64,000 nucleotides of DNA. Origin: Methylophilus sp. TWE2. Lineage in GTDB: Bacteria; Pseudomonadota; Gammaproteobacteria; Burkholderiales; Methylophilaceae. Location: positions 2,785,839 through 2,849,838 of the forward strand of contig NZ_CP012020.1 in NCBI RefSeq assembly GCF_001183865.1, given 5' to 3'. Shown here in pieces: positions 35,288 to 43,370 of the stretch; within the stretch, counting starts at the first letter, position 1, and every line of letters begins with the position of its first letter. A program made the translations under genes and the position numbers. The notes beneath the pieces were generated by a model, which saw only the letters and a list, made by a program, of their open reading frames with translations, did not search any database and was not told the DNA's origin.

Positions 35288-36448
35288 ATGCCAGCCAACG
35301 TCAGTGTTAAACTTATGTCTATGAATCCTCCTGCATTACCCACTTCCTCCCGCCTGTTTATTGGCCTGATGTCCGGCACCAGTCTGGATGGGGTAGATGC
35401 GGTTGTCGTCTCGCAGCAGGGTGAACTTGTGAAGCAAAAAGGACAATATTTCGCGCCCTATCCGGTGGACCTCAAGCAATCATTGCTTGATTTGCATACG
35501 CCAGCACAGCATGAATTACACCAAGCGGCGATCATCGCCAACCGCCTGGCTGATCTTTACGCACAAGCGGTGAATGGCTTATTGTCTGCATCCAACCTGA
35601 CAGCCGGCGAAATTACTGCAATAGGCTGCCACGGACAAACCGTACGTCACTGCCCTGATTTAACAGCAGGACAAGCCTATACCCTGCAGCTGGGCAACCA
35701 TGCCCGTCTGGCCGAATTGACCGGGATTACGGTCGTAGGTGATTTCCGTAGCCGCGACATTGCTGCAGGCGGTCAAGGCGCGCCGCTGGTCCCCGCATTT
35801 CACCAGGCCATCTTTGCTGCACCTGATAAACACCGCGTGATTGTCAATATAGGCGGCATTGCTAACCTCAGTGATTTACCTGTGAATGGCAAAGTGACCG
35901 GCTTTGACTCCGGCCCGGGCAACCTGCTGATGGATGCCTGGACATTACAGCATACCGGCAACAGTTATGATGCCAGTGGCGCGTGGGCAGTGAGAGGGGA
36001 ACTCAATCCCAGCCTACTGCAGTCCCTATTATCCGACCCTTATTTTGCACAATCCATCCCAAAAAGTACGGGGCGTGACTTATTTAATCAGGCGTGGCTA
36101 GCGCAACATCTGGCCATGCACTCTGACACCCCCCAAAATATCGCACGCACCTTGCTGGAGCTCACTGCCGTGACCATTGCGCAGGCCTTGCAGCAATATT
36201 GTCCCGGCGCAGAAGAAGTGTACGTTTGTGGTGGGGGCGCACATAATCTGGCCTTGATAGACAGGTTACAAGCGCTGTGTGGGCTTTCGATACAGCGCAC
36301 CGATGTGTTGGGTGTGGATGCAGACTGGGTGGAAGCCGTTGCCTTTGCATGGCTGGCGCAACGTTGCATAGATCACTTGCCGGGGAATCTGCCAGCGGTC
36401 ACCGGTGCGGCAGGGCCACGCATATTAGGGGCTATTTACCCCGGATAG
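35288..36448 (+). CDS. anmK: anhydro-N-acetylmuramic acid kinase AnmK
   Basis: Cytosolic kinase that converts recycled 1,6-anhydro-MurNAc to MurNAc 6-phosphate. The family start FIGLMSGTSLDGVDAVV holds the phosphate loop. Later motifs are TAIGCHGQTVRH, GDFRSRDIAAGGQGAPLVP, NIGGIANLSDLP and FDSGPGNLLMDAW. The first ATG gives 386 residues; an ATG at 35321 (MNPPALPTSS) gives 375, closer to the family length, and no ribosome-binding site decides between them. It is divergent from tyrS and shares the cell-wall recycling pathway with ampD at 1.5 kb. Confidence 0.95.
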   Translation: MPANVSVKLMSMNPPALPTSSRLFIGLMSGTSLDGVDAVVVSQQGELVKQKGQYFAPYPVDLKQSLLDLHTPAQHELHQAAIIANRLADLYAQAVNGLLSASNLTAGEITAIGCHGQTVRHCPDLTAGQAYTLQLGNHARLAELTGITVVGDFRSRDIAAGGQGAPLVPAFHQAIFAAPDKHRVIVNIGGIANLSDLPVNGKVTGFDSGPGNLLMDAWTLQHTGNSYDASGAWAVRGELNPSLLQSLLSDPYFAQSIPKSTGRDLFNQAWLAQHLAMHSDTPQNIARTLLELTAVTIAQALQQYCPGAEEVYVCGGGAHNLALIDRLQALCGLSIQRTDVLGVDADWVEAVAFAWLAQRCIDHLPGNLPAVTGAAGPRILGAIYPG

Positions 36449-36574
36449 GCCTGACACACTAAAGCAGTGCAAGTGCACTCACTGTTTGATTTAAACTGGT
36501 GCAGGATTCAAGACGATTTTTTAACTTTTCCCAGCTATTTCCCGCACTAACACCCATATTCAAAAACGATTGCG

Positions 36575-36580
36575 TATAAT
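36575..36580 (+). promoter_or_regulatory. -10 element of the gltA promoter
   Basis: A consensus TATAAT lies 31 bases before the gltA ATG. No good -35 is seen at the usual distance, so the promoter may need an activator. Confidence 0.45.
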
Positions 36581-36611
36581 TTATACAACCTTGACTGAAA
36601 CAGAGTACCTT

Positions 36612-37901
36612 ATGGCTACCAAAGCGACCATTACCTTTGACAACAACAGCACCTCGATTGAGTTACCGGTATTAAAAGGCACCCTGGGTACGGATGTCAT
36701 TGACATCCGCAGCCTGGGAAAACACGGTTATTTCACGTTCGACCCCGGGTTTATGTCTACCGCCTCCTGTAACTCTGGCATTACCTTCATTGATGGTGAG
36801 CAAGGCCTGCTTTACTACCGCGGTTACCCGATTGAACAGCTAGCAGAAAATTGTGACTTTCTGGAAGTTTCACATTTGCTTTTACATGGGGAATTGCCCA
36901 CCCTGCAACAACGTGAAGAGTTTGTTGGCACCGTCCGCAAGCACACCATGTTACATGACCAGATGAGCAATGTATTCCGAGGTTTCCGCCGTGATGCGCA
37001 CCCGATGGCGGTCATGATTGCTGTGGTGGGCGCCATGGCAGCGTTTTACCCGGACAACAACAATGTCACAGACCCGGAATCACGCAAAATTGCCGCCAAG
37101 CGCCTGTTGGCCAAGGTGCCTACCATCGCCGCCTGGAGCTACAAATACAATATCGGCGAACCATTCATGTATCCCAAAAACGACTTGGGTTACGCTGAAA
37201 ACTTTATGCATATGATGTTCGCCACACCCTGTGAGGATTATGTGCCTAACCCGATTCTGGCCCGCGCGTTTGAACGCATCCTGATTCTGCACGCAGACCA
37301 TGAGCAAAACGCGTCGACTTCCACTGTGCGACTGGTAGGCTCAAGTGGTGCCAATCCATTCGCCTGTATCGCTGCGGGGATTGCTTCGCTGTGGGGCCCA
37401 TCACATGGTGGTGCCAACGAAGCCACCCTCAATATGCTGGAAGAAATCGGCGATGTCAGCCGTATTGGTGAATTTATCAATCGCGCCAAAGATAAAACCG
37501 ACAGCTTCCGCCTGATGGGTTTCGGTCACCGTGTTTATCGCAACATGGACCCGCGCGCCTCTATCATGCGCAAGACCTGTCACGAAGTGCTCAATGAGCT
37601 GGGACTACATGATGATCCGATGTTCAAACTGGCGATGGAACTGGAAAAAATTGCGCTCGAAGATGAATATTTCGTCTCACGCAAACTGTACCCGAACGTT
37701 GACTTCTACAGCGGCATCGTCATGCGCGCCATGGGGATTCCTAACTCCATGTTCACCGCCATTTTTGCGCTTGCGCGCACCGCAGGCTGGATTTCCCAGT
37801 GGTGTGAAATGAATGCCGATCCTGAGCAGAAAATTGGTCGACCACGCCAATTGTATGTGGGGTCTGAACGTCGGGAATTCGTTCCTTTGCATCAGCGTTA
37901 A
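36612..37901 (+). CDS. gltA: citrate synthase (hexameric, type II)
   Basis: Entry enzyme of the TCA cycle, 429 residues, the length of the allosteric Gram-negative form. The start at 36612 ([14 protein letters not shown]) matches the family; the upstream in-frame ATG at 36570 overlaps the promoter. Catalytic segments are [19 protein letters not shown], the His in [13 protein letters not shown] and the Asp in the C-terminal PNVDFYSGI region, with [13 protein letters not shown] binding oxaloacetate. In obligate methylotrophs the cycle is often incomplete and serves biosynthesis. A strong terminator follows. Confidence 0.97.
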   Translation: MATKATITFDNNSTSIELPVLKGTLGTDVIDIRSLGKHGYFTFDPGFMSTASCNSGITFIDGEQGLLYYRGYPIEQLAENCDFLEVSHLLLHGELPTLQQREEFVGTVRKHTMLHDQMSNVFRGFRRDAHPMAVMIAVVGAMAAFYPDNNNVTDPESRKIAAKRLLAKVPTIAAWSYKYNIGEPFMYPKNDLGYAENFMHMMFATPCEDYVPNPILARAFERILILHADHEQNASTSTVRLVGSSGANPFACIAAGIASLWGPSHGGANEATLNMLEEIGDVSRIGEFINRAKDKTDSFRLMGFGHRVYRNMDPRASIMRKTCHEVLNELGLHDDPMFKLAMELEKIALEDEYFVSRKLYPNVDFYSGIVMRAMGIPNSMFTAIFALARTAGWISQWCEMNADPEQKIGRPRQLYVGSERREFVPLHQR

Positions 37902-37914
37902 CATAGCAACACAC

Positions 37915-37948
37915 AATAAAAACGCCGGATTTCTCCGGCGTTTTTATT
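37915..37948. terminator. bidirectional terminator between gltA and speH
   Basis: A 12-bp stem (37918-37929 with 37934-37945, loop TTTC) with a CGCCGGA core and A/T flanks, extendable by three more pairs. It lies between convergent genes. Confidence 0.92.
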
Positions 37949-37954
37949 TTAGGA

Positions 37955-38326
37955 TTATGCTCGTTGCACCTCGAACCGATCTACATGCCCCGGAGAGAAT
38001 GCAGCGATCACTGCCTCAAACACGTGGCTCGCCTTATCTGAATTGTCCTCTTGATAGTTGCAGACAAACACATCCAAAGTCACATAACGCGACTCCGGCC
38101 ACGTGTGTATCGTCAAGTGCGACTCAGCAAGGACCAGCGCACCAGTCACACCCTGCCCCTGACCAAAGCCATAGAAACTCTCGCCGACAATAGTCAATCC
38201 TGCATCACTGACCACTTTTCGGCAAAAGTGCTGACAGTCGTCTACACGGGTCATCAAGGTCAACCCTGGATCCACCTCATGTAAATTGGCCATCAAGTGT
38301 AATCCACTATGCGCGAATCTTTTCAT
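37955..38326 (-). CDS. speH: S-adenosylmethionine decarboxylase proenzyme, SpeH type
   Basis: Small prokaryotic AdoMet decarboxylase of 123 residues from the ATG at 38326. It supplies decarboxylated AdoMet, the aminopropyl donor for spermidine. Self-cleavage before the serine in [12 protein letters not shown] (Ser69) makes the pyruvoyl cofactor. The catalytic-site segment [18 protein letters not shown] is also present. It lies 125 bases from, and divergent to, an operon containing a membrane-bound aminopropyltransferase, the enzyme that would use its product. That pairing is the main evidence that the operon is about polyamines. Confidence 0.93.
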   Translation of the reverse strand: MKRFAHSGLHLMANLHEVDPGLTLMTRVDDCQHFCRKVVSDAGLTIVGESFYGFGQGQGVTGALVLAESHLTIHTWPESRYVTLDVFVCNYQEDNSDKASHVFEAVIAAFSPGHVDRFEVQRA

Positions 38327-38451
38327 AAACGAACTGAAGCAATACAACGATCACTATTTTGAAGTATATTTACAATAATTGGTCGATTCGCATTGTATAG
38401 TAATTTTGCGTTAACCATGTCCAGTCAAATAAAAACAAACAGGGAGCCAGA

Positions 38452-39450
38452 GTGGGTATTTTTGACTTTGTAAAAAAACAATTTGTTGATGTCATCCAGT
38501 GGACGGAAGAGGGTCATGGTGTACTCGCTTATCGTTACCCCATGATGGATATGGAGATTCAGTACGGCGCCCAGTTAACCGTAAGGGACTCGCAAAGCGT
38601 ATTGTTTGTGAACGAAGGTCAAATTGCCGACAGCTTTGGTCCTGGTTTGCATACCCTCAACACAAAAAACTTGCCGCTACTGACCAATTTGCAGCATTGG
38701 GACAAGCTATTCGAGTCCCCATTCAAGTCAGATGTGATTTTCTTTAGCCATCGTTTGCAACTTGACCGCAAATGGGGCACCCCCAATCCGATTACCCTGC
38801 GTGATCCAGAGTTTGGCATGGTCAGATTGCGGGCTTTTGGCATCTACAGCTACCGCCTGAGCGATACGGCTTTGTTTTATAAAGAGGTGTGCGGCACGCA
38901 AGGGGTCTACACCGTCGAAGAGTTGGATGGTCAACTACGTAATGTGATGATCGCTGAACTCACACAACTGTTTGCCAGTAGTAAAGTCCCTTTTATTGAT
39001 ATGGCCGCCAACCAGGGCCAGCTGGCGCAAGCCTTGCATGCCCAAATGACGCCTTTATTTGCGCGTTACGGTCTGACTCTGGACAATCTTGCAGTGGAAA
39101 ACATCTCGCTTCCGGAAGAGCTTCAGGCTGTGCTGGATAAACGTATCAGTATGAATATGGTGGGCGATTTGAATCGGTATACCCAATACCAAGTCGCTGA
39201 TGCGATTCCGTTAGCCGCGCAAAATGAAGGTGGCATGGCAGGGGTAGGCGCGGGCATGGGCGCAGGGCTGGTGATGGCACAAAATATTACCCAGGCGATG
39301 GTACAACCGGCTAACGCGGCCACGCCAACCGCCACACAGGACGAGATTATTACAACACTAGAGAGGCTGCATACCTTGGTCAGCAAGGGGGTGTTGACTC
39401 AAGCTGAGTTTGACGCCAAAAAGGCTGAGCTGCTGGGTCAAATTAAATAA
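38452..39450 (+). CDS. SPFH-domain protein with C-terminal SHOCT motif
   Basis: A 332-residue protein of the SPFH/virion-core-like group. The SPFH (band 7) domain covers about residues 25-240 (HGVLAYRYPMMDMEI near its start, PFIDMAANQGQLAQALHAQM and VENISLPEELQAVLDKR in the later part). A Gly/Met/Ala-rich hydrophobic linker (about 255-290) follows, then a SHOCT motif (TLERLHTLVSKGVLTQAEFDAKKAELLGQI). Such proteins gather at stressed membranes or scaffold oligomers. The start is GTG with AGGGAG five bases upstream. It is the first gene of the polyamine-linked run and is 12 bases from the next gene. Confidence 0.85.
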   Translation: MGIFDFVKKQFVDVIQWTEEGHGVLAYRYPMMDMEIQYGAQLTVRDSQSVLFVNEGQIADSFGPGLHTLNTKNLPLLTNLQHWDKLFESPFKSDVIFFSHRLQLDRKWGTPNPITLRDPEFGMVRLRAFGIYSYRLSDTALFYKEVCGTQGVYTVEELDGQLRNVMIAELTQLFASSKVPFIDMAANQGQLAQALHAQMTPLFARYGLTLDNLAVENISLPEELQAVLDKRISMNMVGDLNRYTQYQVADAIPLAAQNEGGMAGVGAGMGAGLVMAQNITQAMVQPANAATPTATQDEIITTLERLHTLVSKGVLTQAEFDAKKAELLGQIK

Positions 39451-39462
39451 AGCGTTGTTGCT

Positions 39463-41418
39463 GTGATACGGTATAGTCAGTGCCCGGCTTGCGGCGCCAA
39501 AGTCCACTTTCGTGCCAGCACGACGCTGTTGATGGTCTGTGAGTATTGCCAGAGCACGTTGCTACGCAACGATATTAATCTTGAAAATCTGGGCAAAATG
39601 GCCGAACTGCTGCCAGATCGCAGCTTGTTACAAATTGGCAGTAGTGGTATCTATCTGGGCGATGGCTTTACCGTGATCGGCCGCCTGCAGTTTCAACATG
39701 AAAGTGGCCTTTGGAACAGCTGGCATTTGCTATTTGATCATGGCAAGACCGGCTGGCTCTCTGAGGCTTCAGGCAATTACTCCCTGAGTTTTCAGGTCAA
39801 TGAGGGACTTCCTGACCTTCCCCTTGAGCGCTACGTTCCGGATTTAAGCGTACCGGTCAACGGCCAGCGCATGTCCGTGATCCGTGTTGAAACTGCCAAA
39901 TGTATTGCCGGACAGGGCGAGCTATCAGCTGCAGTGCCAGTAGGTCATACCTTGCACTTTGTTGAACTGGCTGTTGCACAAACCTATGCCTCTCTTGAGT
40001 TTGATGGTGCGAAGCCCACGCTTTATATGGGACAGGCAGTTGAGTTAACCGCGCTTCACCTGCAAAACCTGCGGGACCTTGAACAAAGCGCGATTCAGAT
40101 TTCCAGCCGTCAGCTGCAATGCCCGGCCTGCGGCGGGAACCTGAACTTCCGGCTACAGCAAGCGCTGACCATCACCTGCCCGCATTGCGCCACGGTCTTG
40201 GACTCCCGCAATGACAAACTGGCAATCCTGCTCAAACAATCCAACAAGCTGCAACCATTAAACCGATTACCGATTCCACTCGGGAGCATTGGCCGCTTTG
40301 AACGCGCAACGTTTACAGTGATAGGCTACCTGCGCCGCTCTACCAGAGCCTCGGGCTTATTACACTACTGGGAAGAGTATCTACTCCACCATCCCGGCTA
40401 TGGTTTTCGCTGGCTGGTCTGTAGTCAAGGCCATTGGAACCTGCTTAAACCCATCCTCAAGGCCCCGTCTATCAGTAAAGGCTACACAGGGGACACCATC
40501 GCCATGCTGGAAGGCAAGACTTACCGCCACTTTGCCAACTACAAGGCAAAAATTGACCGGGTGGCGGGTGAGTTTTACTGGCGGATAAAGGTAGAAGATA
40601 GCGCCTCTCTGGAAGATTACATTGCGCCACCTTATTTACTCAATAAAGAGTTGCAAGGTAAAGAAATCAACTGGAGCCAAGGGGAATACCTGCAGCCAGA
40701 ACAAGTCAATGACGCCTTTGAGGGCAAACTGCTGCTTACGCCGCCAAAGGGCGTGTTTGCCAATCAACCTTGTCCGTATGAACCATCGGTCGATGCCTGG
40801 CTAAAAAACACGCTACTCTTTGTTGTCCTAGTCATCGTACTGCAATGCTGGTTTGTATTTGAATCTCGTCAGGAAGTCGTATTTAGCAAGGTCATGGAAG
40901 TCAGCGCTGTAGACAGCAGCGACTGGTCAAACTATCGTACGCTTAATCCAGAGAGCGCAAATCTGGAAAGTGAGCCATTTGAGATCCATTCAAACCATGG
41001 CAATGTGGTGATTGATATTGATGGCAATCTGGACAATAGCTGGTTGTTCTCCAGTATCAGCCTGGTCAATCTGCAAAACGGGCTGACTTACAGCAGTAGT
41101 CGCGAAATCAGCGATTATTCTGGCTACGATGGGGGCGAATACTGGCGCGAGAACGATAGCCATACAGACGTGGTTTTTAGCGCGGTTCCACCAGGACGTT
41201 ACCAATTACAGGTTGAAGCAGAAAGTGAGCGTAGCTATGGCAGCGTCAATGCCAGAAAAACCCAATACCTGCGTGTGATTGCCAATGTCCCGCTCTGGCA
41301 GAATTTCTGGTTTGTGCTGGTTTTCTTGCTCATTGGCCCAGCGCTCTTTTACTATTTCAGGCACCATTTTGAGCAGCAACGATGGGCTGAAAGCGATCAC
41401 CCCATGAATAATACCTGA
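39463..41418 (+). CDS. membrane protein with two zinc ribbons and DUF4178 domains
   Basis: A 651-residue protein. Two zinc ribbons, each with paired CxxC, are at Cys7/10/26/29 and Cys220/223/239/242. Each is followed by a DUF4178-like beta-rich domain (the first around 55-210, the second around 275-430; both have a GxFTVIGxLxxx opening and a conserved W-x-YLL/WHLLF strand). Membrane segments lie at about 449-466 and 616-633, with a mostly beta periplasmic region between them. The start is GTG. DUF4178 genes commonly travel with DUF350 and spermidine-synthase-like genes, as here. Biochemical function is unknown; the duplicated ribbon-plus-domain layout suggests a protein- or nucleic-acid-binding scaffold at the membrane. 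Confidence 0.82.
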   Translation: MIRYSQCPACGAKVHFRASTTLLMVCEYCQSTLLRNDINLENLGKMAELLPDRSLLQIGSSGIYLGDGFTVIGRLQFQHESGLWNSWHLLFDHGKTGWLSEASGNYSLSFQVNEGLPDLPLERYVPDLSVPVNGQRMSVIRVETAKCIAGQGELSAAVPVGHTLHFVELAVAQTYASLEFDGAKPTLYMGQAVELTALHLQNLRDLEQSAIQISSRQLQCPACGGNLNFRLQQALTITCPHCATVLDSRNDKLAILLKQSNKLQPLNRLPIPLGSIGRFERATFTVIGYLRRSTRASGLLHYWEEYLLHHPGYGFRWLVCSQGHWNLLKPILKAPSISKGYTGDTIAMLEGKTYRHFANYKAKIDRVAGEFYWRIKVEDSASLEDYIAPPYLLNKELQGKEINWSQGEYLQPEQVNDAFEGKLLLTPPKGVFANQPCPYEPSVDAWLKNTLLFVVLVIVLQCWFVFESRQEVVFSKVMEVSAVDSSDWSNYRTLNPESANLESEPFEIHSNHGNVVIDIDGNLDNSWLFSSISLVNLQNGLTYSSSREISDYSGYDGGEYWRENDSHTDVVFSAVPPGRYQLQVEAESERSYGSVNARKTQYLRVIANVPLWQNFWFVLVFLLIGPALFYYFRHHFEQQRWAESDHPMNNT

Positions 41419-41431
41419 CAGGATACATCCC

Positions 41432-41575
41432 ATGTGGCTCAGAATTTATCAATTGACGGCGATGATGGCAATCGCCTACTTTTGCAAACTGCAATATGAC
41501 GGTGAACCTTTTTGGCAAAGAGATGATGCCATGCATGTCACCCGCGGCGGTTCGCATGAAGCCAACCATAAGTAA
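41432..41575 (+). CDS. 47-residue membrane-associated peptide of the polyamine operon
   Basis: A short ORF filling the gap between the DUF4178 and DUF350 genes. It begins MWLRIYQLTAMMAIAYFCKL, a hydrophobic helix long enough to sit in the membrane, and continues with a charged tail ending RGGSHEANHK. AGGA lies nine bases before the ATG, and the spacing on either side (13 and 15 bases) fits an operon gene. I do not recognise the family. Confidence 0.65.
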   Translation: MWLRIYQLTAMMAIAYFCKLQYDGEPFWQRDDAMHVTRGGSHEANHK

Positions 41576-41590
41576 ACAAAAGGAAGCATT

Positions 41591-41806
41591 ATGGATACAC
41601 TGTTACTGACTAATCTGCAAAATTCGGTCATTTTTTCATTACTAGGTGTAGTGATTTTCTGGCTGTGTTTTGTCATCATCGACAAAATCACGCCTTACCA
41701 ACTGTGGCGGGAAGTGGTAGAGAAAAATAATCTGGCACTGGCAATCATTGTAGCGGCCATGTGTATAGGCATCGCCATGATTATTGCCGCCGCCATTCAT
41801 GGCTGA
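41591..41806 (+). CDS. DUF350 small membrane protein
   Basis: A 71-residue protein with two transmembrane segments (about 13-32 and 47-69) and a charged loop (DKITPYQLWREVVEKNN), the pattern of one DUF350 repeat. GGAA five bases before the ATG marks the start. DUF350 proteins (E. coli YjfL is one) repeatedly neighbour polyamine or glutathionylspermidine enzymes and PspA/SPFH-type membrane-stress proteins. The function is unknown; a channel or membrane-anchor role is a guess. Its last codons overlap the start of the aminopropyltransferase gene. Confidence 0.85.
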   Translation: MDTLLLTNLQNSVIFSLLGVVIFWLCFVIIDKITPYQLWREVVEKNNLALAIIVAAMCIGIAMIIAAAIHG

Positions 41807-43367
41807 TACGGGCACTTCAACAACCAATCAACTGAGCGTGCATGACAAGGTGCTACGGCAAGCGCTGTTTGCATCTGTGTTTATTATCGCGTCATGCGGA
41901 CTGGTATATGAATTAGTCGCTGGCACCGTTTCCAGTTATCTGCTTGGCGACTCGGTCACGCAGTTTTCCACGGTCATCGGCGTCTATCTCTTTGCGATGG
42001 GCGCAGGTTCATGGGCGTCCAAATATATTCATCAACATCTGGTCAATCGATTTATAGAGCTGGAGTTGCTGGTCGGACTGACAGGTGGGTTTTCCGCAGT
42101 CATTTTGTTTCTAGCCTTTGCCCAGATTGGCTACAACGGTGGCCTTGCCTTTCATGCTATTTTATACATACTGGTATTTGTGATTGGCCTGCTGGTAGGG
42201 TTGGAGATCCCGCTGGTCATGCGCATTCTGGAAGCGTCACTGACCCTGAAAGAACTGGTTTCCAGAGTGCTGACATTCGATTATCTGGGGGCATTGGCAG
42301 TCTCACTGGCTTTTCCATTGTTTCTGGTTCCCCATCTGGGATTAATGCGTACTAGTCTGGTGTTCGGACTCCTCAATGTCGCCGTTGCTGTCTGGGCCAT
42401 CCAGTTATTTGGCGTGCAATTGCGACAACGTCGTCAATTGTTGATCGTTGCAGCCCTGTCCAGCACAGCACTGGTCGCTGGCCTGATCTTTGCTGAGCAC
42501 CTGACCCGCTACAGCGAAGAAATGCTGTTTGAAGACCGCATTGTATTTTCAAAATCGACACGCTATCAGCGCATGGTGCTGACGCAATGGCGTGATGACA
42601 CACGGTTGTTTTTAAACGGTAATTTACAATTTTCCTCCCGGGATGAATACCGTTACCATGAAGCGCTCATACACCCGGCTTTAAGTGCCGTCTTGCATCC
42701 TCGCAACGTGCTGGTACTAGGTGGTGGAGATGGGCTCGCCTTGCGCGAGATTTTGAAATACCCCTCCATCGAACAGGTGACGCTGGTCGATCTTGACCGG
42801 GAAATGACAGACACCTTTAAACATAACCTGCGATTAAGCCAACTCAACGCGCATGCTTTCGACTCACCCAAGGTTAAAGTCATTACGGCAGATGCATTTG
42901 TCTGGTTGGACCAGCAATCCGGTTTTTATGATTTCATCGTCGTCGACTTTCCTGACCCGACCAATTTTGCGCTGGGCAAACTCTACACGACCAGCTTTTA
43001 CCAGCTGATTGCCGCCCATCTTTCGCAACACGGGCTGGCAGTGATTCAATCAACCTCACCGCTCTATGCCAGACAGTCGTTCTGGTGCATCGTTAACACC
43101 ATTGCGAGTGCCGGATTGCATACCACGCCTTACCACACGCTAGTCCCGTCATTTGGCGAGTGGGGTTATGTGATTGCTAGTCACCAGTCCTATCAGCCAC
43201 CCGCCCGGATTGAAATCAGTGGCTTGAAGTTTATTCAAGCCCAGACGCTGCCCAGTCTATTTTACTTTCCACCTGATATGCAAGCCGTTCCTGCCGAGAT
43301 CAACCGCTTGAACAACCAGCACCTCGTGCATTACTACGAGCGCGAATGGAATCATCAGGGCCCCTAA
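41799..43367 (+). CDS. membrane-bound spermidine synthase-like aminopropyltransferase
   Basis: A 522-residue protein. The first ~215 residues make about seven membrane segments; the C-terminal ~290 form a spermidine-synthase fold. Aminopropyltransferase marks are the tetramer/substrate strand LFLNGNLQFSSRDEYRYHEAL, the cofactor loop VLVLGGGDGLALREIL (about 304-319), an acidic strand end (VTLVDLDREM), and the catalytic-loop FIVVDFPDP. These fit transfer of an aminopropyl group from decarboxylated AdoMet to an amine. The ATG at 41799 overlaps the DUF350 stop by eight bases; an in-frame TTG at 41784 is less likely. The acceptor could be putrescine or a membrane-associated amine. Confidence 0.85.
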   Translation: MADTGTSTTNQLSVHDKVLRQALFASVFIIASCGLVYELVAGTVSSYLLGDSVTQFSTVIGVYLFAMGAGSWASKYIHQHLVNRFIELELLVGLTGGFSAVILFLAFAQIGYNGGLAFHAILYILVFVIGLLVGLEIPLVMRILEASLTLKELVSRVLTFDYLGALAVSLAFPLFLVPHLGLMRTSLVFGLLNVAVAVWAIQLFGVQLRQRRQLLIVAALSSTALVAGLIFAEHLTRYSEEMLFEDRIVFSKSTRYQRMVLTQWRDDTRLFLNGNLQFSSRDEYRYHEALIHPALSAVLHPRNVLVLGGGDGLALREILKYPSIEQVTLVDLDREMTDTFKHNLRLSQLNAHAFDSPKVKVITADAFVWLDQQSGFYDFIVVDFPDPTNFALGKLYTTSFYQLIAAHLSQHGLAVIQSTSPLYARQSFWCIVNTIASAGLHTTPYHTLVPSFGEWGYVIASHQSYQPPARIEISGLKFIQAQTLPSLFYFPPDMQAVPAEINRLNNQHLVHYYEREWNHQGP

Positions 43368-43370
43368 GCC

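Noticed and set aside
36570..36611. Start of gltA at the first in-frame ATG (36570)
   Set aside because: This extension contains the -10 TATAAT and adds residues not found in the family; the ATG at 36612 fits.
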